NCBI GenBank assembly: GCA_913055195.1
Contig: CAJXJU010000092.1
Span: 1-5,914, forward strand
Direction of reading: 5' to 3'
Source of the DNA: an uncultured Desulfohalobiaceae bacterium
GTDB taxonomy: Bacteria; Desulfobacterota; Desulfovibrionia; Desulfovibrionales; Desulfonatronovibrionaceae
DNA: 5,914 nt
Of this stretch, positions 1-5,914 are shown piece by piece. The translations under genes were made by a program, and so were the position numbers. Numbering within the stretch: the first letter of the stretch is position 1; every line of letters starts with the position of its first letter. Under the pieces are notes generated by a model. It did no database searches and was not told the DNA's origin. It was given only the letters and a program-made list of their open reading frames with translations.

Positions 1-6
1 AGCGGG

Positions 7-29
7 ATTCAACAGGGTAAATGTTGAAT
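7..29. repeat. 8-bp inverted repeat near window edge
   Basis: ATTCAACA (7-14) and TGTTGAAT (22-29) are perfect reverse complements around a 7-nt spacer. It lies downstream of infC on the infC strand. It could be an RNA stem-loop in the transcript leaving infC, a weak terminator element, or a protein-binding dyad. No U-run follows on the minus strand, where CCCGCT comes next, so a simple intrinsic terminator is unlikely. The window edge hides the context. Confidence 0.4.
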
Positions 30-74
30 TATTACAATATGTTATAAGTTGATATCTTTGTTAAAAAGTTCAGT

Positions 75-110
75 TTTGAGTTTTTGCAGTTAAGTCATAA
101 AAAACTCAAA
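75..110 (-). terminator. AT-rich stem-loop downstream of infC, possible terminator
   Basis: TTTGAGTTTTT (75-85) pairs perfectly with AAAAACTCAAA (100-110), giving an 11-bp stem with a 14-nt loop, about 37 nt after the infC stop codon. The stem has only two G-C pairs and the loop is long. On the minus strand it is followed by ACTGAACTTTTTAAC, so a short U-run comes about 7 nt late. It is the best candidate for ending or attenuating the thrS-infC transcript, but it departs from a canonical GC-rich terminator. Confidence 0.35.
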
Positions 111-146
111 GCTAAAAGCTCAATATCATAATCCAGATATAAACAA

Positions 147-677
147 TTAGCTCTTTTTCTTCCCACCAAGCGGAGACAGAATTAAATTCATGGTCCGCCC
201 CTCAAACCTGGGCTGCTGCTCTACCTTAGCTATATCGGAGAGCATTTCTACTATCTTTTTTAAAACCTCTACACCGCGATCCTTATGCGCTAATTCCCTG
301 CCACGAAAAAAGACTGTTACCTTGCACCTGTCTCCTTTCTCAATAAACCGACGAATATGCCTTACCTTTGTCTGTAAATCGTTTTCATCAGTCTTGGGAC
401 GAACTTTTATTTCCTTAAGCTGAATCCTGGTTTGTTTTTTCCTGGCTTCCTGTTGCTTTTTTTGCTGTTGATACTGGAATTTACCATAGTCCATTATCCG
501 GCAGACCGGCGGATTGGCATTAGGCGCAACCTCAACCAGGTCAAGCCCCATAGTCTGCGCATGCTGCAAAGCCTGGGCAATATCCATAATGCCAAGCTGC
601 TGCCCATCAACATTAATAACCCTAACTTCTTTGGCCCTGATCTGCCTGTTTCGCCTGGCCTTAATAGAGGTATCTAT
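147..677 (-). CDS. infC: Translation initiation factor IF3 (non-AUG start)
   Basis: IF3 binds the 30S subunit, prevents premature 50S joining and proofreads start codon and initiator tRNA. The reading frame shows the full two-domain layout. The N-domain has [13 protein letters not shown] (residues 10-21 region) and [13 protein letters not shown] (55-67), then a K/Q-rich linker helix. The C-domain begins with KEIKVRP (88-94) and carries FRGRE (124-128). The first ATG in frame is at 587, which would delete about 30 conserved residues. The frame upstream of it is open to a TGA at 683-681 and contains no ATG, GTG or TTG. I chose ATA at 677 (176 aa) because a GGGAGG sequence lies 8 nt before it. 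ATT at 665 (172 aa) is the alternative: AUU is the known E. coli infC start and here it overlaps the thrS stop by one base. Both lengths are normal for IF3. The rare start is the established basis of IF3 autoregulation. Product confidence is high; the start is less certain. Confidence 0.93.
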   Translation of the reverse strand: MDTSIKARRNRQIRAKEVRVINVDGQQLGIMDIAQALQHAQTMGLDLVEVAPNANPPVCRIMDYGKFQYQQQKKQQEARKKQTRIQLKEIKVRPKTDENDLQTKVRHIRRFIEKGDRCKVTVFFRGRELAHKDRGVEVLKKIVEMLSDIAKVEQQPRFEGRTMNLILSPLGGKKKS

Positions 678-2601
678 AGCTCATTCCTCCCTTTTTAAAA
701 GGTTCTTCCATATCTTCTATTATTAGTTCCACAACTTCCGTAAGCGTCTTCATGCCCAAATTTTTTCCTCCGCGCAAGCGTACATTAAGGCTAGACTGCT
801 CTATTTCCTTTTCACCAGCAATAAGCATATAGGGAATTTTTTCCAGTTGAGCTTCTCGCACTTTATAGCCTAACTTCTCATTGCGCACATCTAACTCCAC
901 CCTTATACCTGCCTCGCGCAATTGCTGATAACATTTTTCTGCATACGGCTTGTGCGCGTCAGTAATGGTCAAAATCCTGGCCTGAACAGGTGCTAGCCAG
1001 GTTGGGAAAGCTCCGGCATAGTGTTCGATTAAAACACCCAGAAAGCGCTCAATTGCGCCTAAAACAACCCTATGCAGCATCACCGGGCGATGTTTCTCAC
1101 CATCTTCGCCAATATAGACCAGATCAAAACGCTCAGGCAATGTAAAATCGCATTGTATTGTGGCGCACTGCCATTTCCTTCCCAGGGCATCTTTTAGCTT
1201 CACATCAATCTTTGGCCCATAAAACGCTCCATCTCCCGGACAAATATCATAATTTAAACCAAGAGAATCCAGTGCCCGGGTCAAAGCACTGGTCGCGCGG
1301 TCCCAATCTTCGTCAGAACCAATGGACTTTTCCGGCCTGGTACTAATCTCCATCTCATACTCAAAGCCAAACAATTGCATGATATCCTGAACAAACTGCA
1401 AAACCCCTCTTATTTCATCCTGCAGTTGATCGGGACGGCAAATAATATGTGCATCATCCTGGGTAAACTGCCGCACTCGCAACAGCCCATGCAAAACACC
1501 TGACTTTTCATGGCGATGGACAGTGCCCAGTTCGAAGTAACGTATGGGAAGATCACGATAACTTCGCATCCTGGACTTATAAATAAGCATGTGGGCCAGA
1601 CAGTTCATGGGTTTTAACCCATAAGCCTGATCATCAATCTCAGTAAAATACATATTTTCCCGATAATTATCATAATGACCAGACTTCTCCCACAACTCAC
1701 GCCTTAAAAGCTGTGGTCCCTGAACAATTTGATAACCTCGCTTGAGATGCTCTTTGCGCTCAAAATCCTCCAGAATAGCCCGCACCAACGCCCCTTTAGG
1801 ATGAAAAATAGGCATCCCAGGACCAGCCTCTTCAGAAAAACTAAAAAGATCTAACTGCGGACCAAGCTTCCTATGATCTCGCTTCTTGGCCTCTTCCAAA
1901 CGGGCTAGATATTTTTTTAAATCTTTTGGATTGGCAAAGGCTGTGCCATATATTCTTTGCAACATGGGCTTATTTTCATCGCCTCGCCAATAGGCCCCGG
2001 CAACAGATGTCAATTTAAATGCCTTTAAATAGCCAGTAGAAGGAATATGCGGGCCGCGACAGAGATCAACAAAATTACCATGTCGATAAATAGTTACTGT
2101 CTTTTCAGGAATTTCATCCAGTATTTCCAGCTTATATGTCTCATTCATGTCCAGAAATAATTTTTTGGCATCTTCTCTGGACAACTCCTCGCGCACAAAA
2201 GGATGGTCTCTGGCCACACTCTCCTGCATACGGGCTTCGATCTTTTCCAGATCATCTGGAGTAAAGGGACGCTCATAATCAAAATCATAATAAAAACCAT
2301 TCTCAATGCTGGGACCAATGGTCACCTTGGCCGTAGGGAATAAATCTTTAACAGCTTCAGCCATAATATGGGCAGCGCTGTGGCGTAAAATATCCAGTCC
2401 TTCCGAAGTATCTATATATACTGGCTCTATTTCTCTACAATCTTCTGGCACCTGGCGAAACAGATCAAAAACCTGCCCGTCGCACTTACAGGCCACCACC
2501 TGTTTTCTTTTTTTATTGGACAGATAAGCTTTTAAAATATCTGCAAAAGTCTGACCTGACTTAACTTGTACCTCTTCCTGAACGCCAACTATTTTGACCA
2601 T
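661..2601 (-). CDS. thrS: Threonyl-tRNA synthetase
   Basis: This cytoplasmic class II synthetase charges tRNA-Thr with threonine and edits mischarged Ser-tRNA-Thr. At 646 aa it is full length. It has an N-terminal TGS domain (about 1-65) and an editing domain with HSAAH (H74, H78) and the CRGPH pair C181/H185. In the catalytic core the zinc ligands are C334 (KPMNC), H385 (DDAH) and H510 (MLHR), motif 2 is TVHRHE with R363, and motif 3 has R519 in GAIERF. An anticodon-binding domain runs from about 535. All expected catalytic and editing residues are present. The ATG at 2601 has a modest AGGGA upstream. The C-terminal tail, about 635-646 ([11 protein letters not shown]), is encoded by the infC ribosome-binding region and probably follows from that overlap. 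The stop TAA (663-661) shares one base with the ATT candidate start of infC, so the two genes are probably translationally coupled. The leader (2602-2660) is short and shows no tRNA-Thr anticodon mimic like the one that controls E. coli thrS. Confidence 0.98.
   Translation of the reverse strand: MVKIVGVQEEVQVKSGQTFADILKAYLSNKKRKQVVACKCDGQVFDLFRQVPEDCREIEPVYIDTSEGLDILRHSAAHIMAEAVKDLFPTAKVTIGPSIENGFYYDFDYERPFTPDDLEKIEARMQESVARDHPFVREELSREDAKKLFLDMNETYKLEILDEIPEKTVTIYRHGNFVDLCRGPHIPSTGYLKAFKLTSVAGAYWRGDENKPMLQRIYGTAFANPKDLKKYLARLEEAKKRDHRKLGPQLDLFSFSEEAGPGMPIFHPKGALVRAILEDFERKEHLKRGYQIVQGPQLLRRELWEKSGHYDNYRENMYFTEIDDQAYGLKPMNCLAHMLIYKSRMRSYRDLPIRYFELGTVHRHEKSGVLHGLLRVRQFTQDDAHIICRPDQLQDEIRGVLQFVQDIMQLFGFEYEMEISTRPEKSIGSDEDWDRATSALTRALDSLGLNYDICPGDGAFYGPKIDVKLKDALGRKWQCATIQCDFTLPERFDLVYIGEDGEKHRPVMLHRVVLGAIERFLGVLIEHYAGAFPTWLAPVQARILTITDAHKPYAEKCYQQLREAGIRVELDVRNEKLGYKVREAQLEKIPYMLIAGEKEIEQSSLNVRLRGGKNLGMKTLTEVVELIIEDMEEPFKKGGMSYRYLY
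663..691 (-). promoter_or_regulatory. infC ribosome-binding region with non-AUG start and small hairpin
   Basis: GGGAGG (minus strand, 691-686) lies inside the end of thrS. ATA follows at 677-675 with an 8-nt gap, and ATT at 665-663 with a 20-nt gap from GGAGG. ATAGA (677-673) can pair with TCTAT (668-664) around a TACC loop, so both candidate starts fall in one small 5-bp stem. Such a stem could hide the start or shorten the effective Shine-Dalgarno distance to ATT. The pairing is visible in the sequence; its effect is inference. Confidence 0.55.
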
Positions 2602-2622
2602 TTTTCCCTGCCTATAAACAGA

Positions 2623-2647
2623 TTAGGGAGGCTTAAGGCCTCCCTAA
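2623..2647 (-). terminator. Hairpin between tRNA-Val and thrS
   Basis: TTAGGGAGGC and GCCTCCCTAA form a perfect 10-bp stem around a 5-nt loop (CTTAA on the minus strand), with six G-C pairs. It starts 13 nt after the tRNA 3' end and is followed by TCTGTTTAT, a broken U-run. This suits a partial terminator or processing stem that lets some transcription pass into thrS, whose start is 21 nt further on. An attenuator role in the thrS leader is possible, but nothing in the loop resembles a Thr anticodon. Confidence 0.55.
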
Positions 2648-2660
2648 ATAATTTCTCTGG

Positions 2661-2735
2661 TGGTAGGCGCGAGGAGATTTGAACTCCTGACCACTTGCGC
2701 GTCAAGCAAGTGCTCTCCCCCTGAGCTACGCGCCT
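2661..2735 (-). tRNA. tRNA-Val (anticodon GAC)
   Basis: The minus strand folds into a complete 75-nt cloverleaf with CCA encoded. The acceptor stem AGGCGCG pairs with CGCGCCT and the discriminator is A. The D-arm is GCTC/GAGC. The anticodon stem CTTGC/GCAAG holds the loop TTGACGC, which reads anticodon GAC and so decodes GUC and GUU. The variable loop is TGGTC, and the T-arm is AGGAG/CTCCT with loop TTCAAAT. Every stem is fully paired. It lies 59 nt upstream of thrS on the same strand and has its own promoter-like sequence. Confidence 0.96.
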
Positions 2736-2750
2736 TCAAAAAGTAGAAAG

Positions 2751-2780
2751 TACCTAGCAGAGGCAAGCGAGTATTGTCAA
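2751..2780 (-). promoter_or_regulatory. Probable sigma-70 promoter of tRNA-Val
   Basis: On the minus strand a perfect -35 TTGACA (2780-2775) is followed after 18 nt by TAGGTA (2756-2751), preceded by TG one base earlier (TGC-TAGGTA, extended -10 style). The tRNA 5' end is 15 nt downstream, a normal distance for a short stable-RNA leader. The -10 itself matches TATAAT poorly; the -35, position and TG element are the support. The promoter may also serve thrS-infC by read-through. Confidence 0.55.
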
Positions 2781-2793
2781 GAAATCTCTTGAC
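2776..2793. repeat. Inverted repeat overlapping the tRNA -35 region
   Basis: GTCAAGA (2776-2782) and TCTTGAC (2787-2793) are perfect reverse complements with a 4-nt spacer (AATC). Six T's follow on the plus strand (2794-2799). The left arm contains most of the tRNA-Val -35 hexamer, and the right arm gives TTGACT on the opposite strand. It could be an operator, a pair of back-to-back -35 boxes, or a terminator-like hairpin on the plus strand. No plus-strand gene precedes it, which argues against ordinary termination. I see no good -10 for a plus-strand promoter. Confidence 0.5.
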
Positions 2794-2878
2794 TTTTTTC
2801 ACAAGTATGGAATTGAGGCAAAAGTTCACGAATACAGGCTGAATTTAAAAAACCAAACTTCCTACAAACGGAGGCCAG

Positions 2879-4111
2879 ATGTCGGCACAATTTTATCTTT
2901 TTTTGATCATTTTTATCCTTATAGGCCATTTCATATTGAATGGTTATCTCAACTATCTCAACTTAAAAAGCCTTGATCCGGGCCTTCCTTCTGAATTTCA
3001 AGACATATTTGACCAGAATTTATATGCTAAATCCCAGGAATACACCAGGGCTACGACAAAATTAGAACTTATCGAATCTTTTTTCTTCCTGGCCCTAACC
3101 CTCCTGGTTATTCTCTCCGGCACATTTAATAAACTCGATGCCTTTGCGCGCTCTTTTGGCCTGTCCGAGCCTTTAACAGGACTTTTATTTTTTGGGCTGA
3201 TTTTTATCCTTGCTGATTTCTTAAACCTTCCTTTTGAACTATACAAAATTTTTGGCCTGGAAGAAAAGTTTGGCTTTAACAAAATGACACCTTCCTTATT
3301 TATCCTGGACAAGATCAAGGGCTATATTTTAACTACCATCCTGGGTTCTCTTATTGTCTATCCCATTCTTCTCTTCTTCCAGAAACTAACTACCTGGGCC
3401 TGGCTTTTTTGCTGGCTAACCACCATCTGTTTAATGCTTATCATTCAGTATCTAGCTCCGACTCTTATTTTACCACTTTTCAACAAGTTCACCCCTATTG
3501 AGGACGAAGAACTAAAAGAAAAGATATTTGCCCTGGCCCAAAAATGCGGATTTAACTTAAAGGGCATCTATATCATGGATGGCTCCAAACGTTCAACAAA
3601 AGCCAATGCCTTTTTTACAGGTTTTGGCAAAAATAAACGCATTGCCCTGTTTGATACTTTACTAAATAATCACACCCATAAAGAGATTCTAGCCATTTTA
3701 GCCCATGAAATAGGACATTTCAAAAACAAGCACATCCACAAAAACCTGATACTATTCTTTTTGCAGACAGGTTTAACATTTTTTATATTAAACTGCTTTA
3801 TCCACAATGAACAGCTAACCCAGGCCATTGGCTTTTCCCAGCACTCAACTTATGCGGCTATCTTTGCCTTTGCCCTTATCTATCCCCCAATCTCCCTTGT
3901 TCTAGGCCTTTTGGCAAACTTTATCTCCAGAAAACACGAATTCCAGGCTGATGCCTTTGCGGCTCAAAATACATCGCCAGAGGATTTAATCTTCGCCTTA
4001 AAAAAACTGTCCAAATCCAACCTATCCAATCTTACTCCTCACCCTCTATATGTATTTTTTAACTACACGCATCCACCTGTGCTCCAGAGGATCAGGAAGT
4101 TGAAAAGATAG
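2879..4111 (+). CDS. M48 family (Ste24/CAAX protease 1 type) membrane metalloprotease
   Basis: This is a zinc peptidase embedded in the inner membrane, related to eukaryotic Ste24p. Bacterial members are thought to work in membrane protein quality control; the substrate here is unknown. The zinc site is HEIGH (H276, E277, H280), with the third ligand E354 in SRKHEFQAD and the family Asp D358. Other family marks are NAFFTGFG (243-250) and YTHPP (396-400) near the C-terminus. Hydrophobic segments near 3-20, 65-83, 100-117, 147-166, 171-195, 289-306 and 325-348 give the seven-helix Ste24 pattern. At 410 aa the length is typical and no key residue is missing. The ATG is preceded by GGAGG with a short 4-nt gap. 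It is transcribed divergently from tRNA-Val. The downstream hairpin repeats may separate it from the YjbQ gene. It is not HtpX, which is shorter and lacks the long N-terminal membrane region. Confidence 0.93.
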   Translation: MSAQFYLFLIIFILIGHFILNGYLNYLNLKSLDPGLPSEFQDIFDQNLYAKSQEYTRATTKLELIESFFFLALTLLVILSGTFNKLDAFARSFGLSEPLTGLLFFGLIFILADFLNLPFELYKIFGLEEKFGFNKMTPSLFILDKIKGYILTTILGSLIVYPILLFFQKLTTWAWLFCWLTTICLMLIIQYLAPTLILPLFNKFTPIEDEELKEKIFALAQKCGFNLKGIYIMDGSKRSTKANAFFTGFGKNKRIALFDTLLNNHTHKEILAILAHEIGHFKNKHIHKNLILFFLQTGLTFFILNCFIHNEQLTQAIGFSQHSTYAAIFAFALIYPPISLVLGLLANFISRKHEFQADAFAAQNTSPEDLIFALKKLSKSNLSNLTPHPLYVFFNYTHPPVLQRIRKLKR

Positions 4112-4129
4112 AAAACCGGGAACTTGTAG

Positions 4130-4180
4130 GGGCGTATTGCATACGCCCATCAGAAGGCGTATTGCATACGCCCGTCAAGA
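4130..4180. repeat. Two tandem copies of a hairpin-forming 25-bp repeat
   Basis: GGCGTATTGCATACGCCC occurs at 4131-4148 and again at 4156-4173, in 25-bp units (4131-4155, 4156-4180) whose last seven bases differ slightly. Each copy is palindromic: GGGCGTAT/ATACGCCC (8 bp, TGC loop) in the first and GGCGTAT/ATACGCC (7 bp) in the second. It is a REP-like intergenic element 19 nt after the M48 stop. It may stabilise or end the M48 transcript. There is no clear T-run right after either hairpin. Confidence 0.75.
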
Positions 4181-4208
4181 AATTAGAAAAATTAGTAAGG
4201 AGGAAAAA

Positions 4209-4604
4209 ATGGATACCATTTCTATTCAAACCAATACCAGGGAAGAGTTAAAAGACATTACAGCAGAAATTGCTCGCCTTGTGAAATCCAGAGATTACAC
4301 CAACGGCGTGCTCACTATCTACAGTCCACACACCACAGCCGGGATAACAATCAATGAAGGAGCTGATCCTTCCGTGGTACGAGACATAATCGTCAATTTA
4401 CGCAAACTAATCCCTCACAAGGGGGACTACCAGCATCTTGAGGGCAACAGCGATGCCCATATCAAAACCAGTCTCATTGGCCCATCCGTGCAGGTCATAG
4501 TAGAGGATGGAAAACTCTGTTTAGGCACCTGGCAAAAAATATTTTTTGCTGAATTTGATGGCCCAAGGTCACGCAAAGTATGGGTTAAATGGTGCGGGTG
4601 CTAA
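4209..4604 (+). CDS. yjbQ: YjbQ / UPF0047 family protein
   Basis: This is a small soluble beta-fold protein of a family found in all domains of life. E. coli YjbQ has been linked to a weak thiamine-phosphate synthase activity, but the physiological role is not settled. Conserved features are SPHTTAGITINEG (39-51, with H41), HLEGNSDAHIK (76-86, with H76 and H84), LGTWQ (105-109) and FFAEFDGPR (112-120). The clustered histidines are thought to bind a metal or an anion. Its 131 aa match the usual length. The ATG at 4209 has an excellent AAGGAGG five bases upstream. An in-frame TTG at 4137 would add 24 residues encoded by the hairpin repeats, and I reject it. The protein ends with an unusual WCGC, two cysteines at the very C-terminus. 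Its neighbours do not suggest a pathway. Confidence 0.93.
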   Translation: MDTISIQTNTREELKDITAEIARLVKSRDYTNGVLTIYSPHTTAGITINEGADPSVVRDIIVNLRKLIPHKGDYQHLEGNSDAHIKTSLIGPSVQVIVEDGKLCLGTWQKIFFAEFDGPRSRKVWVKWCGC

Positions 4605-4767
4605 AAGAACTCTCGCTGAAGACAGGCTCTTTTTAAGGTGTATCCAGGGCTAACGCACCAAAATCCGAAGGGAGCATCCGCCACTAGCTGGGTTAGAGCA
4701 ATTACAAATCCGAATAAAGTACTCGCTCGATTTTACCATAACTCTTTAACATTTTTACAGATTGATC
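4605..4767. other. Non-coding gap with possible repeat remnant
   Basis: No convincing coding frame is visible here. Soon after the yjbQ stop, AAAAGA (from 4603) and a T-rich TCTTTTT (about 4628-4634) could pair only across a long loop, giving a weak terminator at best. The stretch around 4640-4700 is richer in G+C than the flanks and contains short echoes (CTAAC/GTTAG, ATCCG twice), like a decayed intergenic repeat. TAAAGT near 4716 is a possible -10 for the next gene but has only a poor -35 partner. Confidence 0.3.
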
Positions 4768-5914
4768 ATGAAACAGGACAATATCATTATAGGATGTTTA
4801 ATCAATCCATCAGAACAAAATAAATTCAAGCAAACCATAGCAGAACTTGCTAATCTATTACAATCAGAGCTTCAGACAACTTTTCCACAATTCACCTGGA
4901 AATTGCCTGTTGTCGAACGAAGCGATTTTCCCCAGAATCTTTTGCAGGATCCTCTGGAATTACTTGAATTTGGCTCTAATCTCAAACTCGAATATGGTTT
5001 TGATTTTGCTCTTGTTTTTACCAATATGCCATTAAAACCACGATTTAATCAAATTGTTAATGCTGTTTCATCCAATATGCTTGAAACCGCCATTATCAGC
5101 ACTGCACGCATATTCGAATCACCTTCTAAAATCCAGATTAACCAGTCATCACCTGAAGTTACACATCAATACCATGCTACTCAGTCAAATAACACTACTC
5201 AACAAGCATGTACAACAGGCGATTCTCAATATTCAATTTCACTTTTAAATACTATAAACCAAATACTGGCTCTATGTAAACACAATCTAGGACATCTCTG
5301 GGGATTAGATCACAATGACCAATCAGTCATGGCGCCACTTATCAATTGGACTGACATCAACAATACAGATTGGACACGGGGAGAGAAAGAACACATCTTA
5401 GCTTATCTGAAAAAAATAGCTGATCCACGATTAGAAGAAACTACCGCTGGCTCAAAACTGGGCCAAATATTTTTCTATTTACATCTACTGAAACAGGAAG
5501 GTCTATCAATACTACGTGATATTCTTTTATTACGATCATGGCTAATGATGCTCCATCTCGGCAAATTTACAGTTACTACAGTCATATCAGTTATTTTTCT
5601 TTTTTTAAGTGCTGAAGCATGGGAAATGGGGGCATCATTGGATACAAACTGGGTAAATGTATCATCTGTTGTTATTATTATGCTGACCACATTTTCCCTC
5701 TATTTTGGACAAAATTTACATAAAATTGCCAGATCTGATAAAATAATGGAGCAGGCAGTACGCTCCAGAATAGTCTTAATCGGCACACTTTTAACAGGTA
5801 TCATAGCATTCTGGCTCAGTGTTTTTTTGTTCGCAATAATTATTATATATATTTTACCCCATAAAGTATTATTAAATTGGTCAGGGTTATCGTCATCATT
5901 ACCTGTTATACATT
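4768..5914 (+). CDS. Membrane-anchored metzincin-like protein lacking the catalytic Glu (partial, runs off window)
   Basis: The frame opens with ATG at 4768, just after an in-frame TAA at 4747, and stays open for 382 codons to the window edge, so the C-terminus is missing. I do not recognise a named gene. Residues 1-115 look like an alpha/beta zincin-type domain, with strands DFALVFTN (79-86) and AIISTARI (108-115). A polar linker rich in S, T, N and Q follows (about 117-156). Then come HNLGHLWGLDH (172-182) and SVMAP (186-190). These match the metzincin zinc site HExxHxxGxxH and Met-turn in every position except the catalytic Glu, which is Asn173. AAT differs from both Glu codons by two bases, so a single base error would not explain it. 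A charged helix follows (about 203-222), then hydrophobic segments near 267-285, 297-315 and 335-362. It is probably a zinc-binding pseudoprotease fused to a membrane module. Archaemetzincin (M54) is the closest style I can name. There is no clear Shine-Dalgarno site. Use of CGA, CTA and ACA codons looks heavier than in the M48 gene, a hint of separate origin. Confidence 0.82.
   Translation, partial: MKQDNIIIGCLINPSEQNKFKQTIAELANLLQSELQTTFPQFTWKLPVVERSDFPQNLLQDPLELLEFGSNLKLEYGFDFALVFTNMPLKPRFNQIVNAVSSNMLETAIISTARIFESPSKIQINQSSPEVTHQYHATQSNNTTQQACTTGDSQYSISLLNTINQILALCKHNLGHLWGLDHNDQSVMAPLINWTDINNTDWTRGEKEHILAYLKKIADPRLEETTAGSKLGQIFFYLHLLKQEGLSILRDILLLRSWLMMLHLGKFTVTTVISVIFLFLSAEAWEMGASLDTNWVNVSSVVIIMLTTFSLYFGQNLHKIARSDKIMEQAVRSRIVLIGTLLTGIIAFWLSVFLFAIIIIYILPHKVLLNWSGLSSSLPVIH

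Noticed and set aside
2602..2660. T-box or E. coli-type thrS operator in the thrS leader
   Set aside because: The leader is only 59 nt, lacks a T-box sequence, and its hairpin loop CTTAA has no Thr anticodon mimic.
2644..2829. Short minus-strand reading frame across the tRNA
   Set aside because: It runs through the whole tRNA-Val gene and its promoter; the tRNA fold explains the sequence.
2998..3318. Minus-strand reading frame of 106 codons
   Set aside because: It lies antisense within the well-supported M48 gene, and its lysine/arginine/serine-rich translation looks like a shadow.
4130..4180. CRISPR array
   Set aside because: There are only two units with a 7-nt non-repeat part, so no spacers; the copies are palindromic REP-like elements.
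4137..4208. N-terminal extension of the YjbQ protein from a TTG at 4137
   Set aside because: The extra residues are encoded by the palindromic repeats, the family starts near the ATG at 4209, and that ATG has an AAGGAGG five bases upstream.
4685..4712. tRNA-like D-arm sequence (AGCTGGGTTAGAGC)
   Set aside because: No anticodon stem, T-arm or acceptor stem can be formed around it.
4638..5248. Three short plus-strand reading frames (4638-4823, 4847-5035, 5054-5248)
   Set aside because: From 4768 onward a single longer frame is open to the window end and carries recognisable motifs. The short frames are in other phases and show no motif or ribosome-binding site.
5475..5690. Minus-strand reading frame of 71 codons
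   Set aside because: It is antisense to the membrane-helix region of the 4768 gene and has no supporting features.

Overview
The window looks like a chromosomal segment of an AT-rich Gram-negative bacterium. The thrS-infC order, a Val tRNA with an encoded CCA, a Ste24-type M48 protease and a YjbQ protein fit a low-GC deltaproteobacterium (Desulfovibrionales-like). This is an impression from gene order and protein style, not a proven assignment.

Left half, minus strand (about 2780 down to 147): a translation block. A promoter with a perfect TTGACA -35 precedes tRNA-Val(GAC). A 10-bp hairpin separates the tRNA from thrS (threonyl-tRNA synthetase), and thrS overlaps infC (initiation factor IF3). 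infC has no usable ATG at its 5' end. Its conserved N-terminus requires a non-AUG start, AUA at 677 or AUU at 665, inside or touching the end of thrS. The 146 bases beyond infC hold two inverted repeats and no rpmI or rplT.

Middle, plus strand: a seven-helix M48 membrane metalloprotease (2879-4111) with an intact HEIGH site, then two tandem 25-bp copies of a hairpin-forming repeat, then a YjbQ/UPF0047 family protein (4209-4604) with a strong Shine-Dalgarno site.

Right end, plus strand: after a 163-bp non-coding gap, a gene starts at 4768 and stays open to the window edge (382 codons). It has a metzincin-type zinc-binding motif (HNLGHLWGLDH) followed by a Met-turn-like SVMAP, but the catalytic Glu is Asn. 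The zincin-like domain is joined to at least three membrane helices. This protein is the most unusual item in the window.

The translation genes on the left probably form one expression unit. The M48 and YjbQ genes point the same way, but the repeat lies between them and there is no evidence of a shared function. The last gene is isolated by its own gap and has somewhat different codon use.
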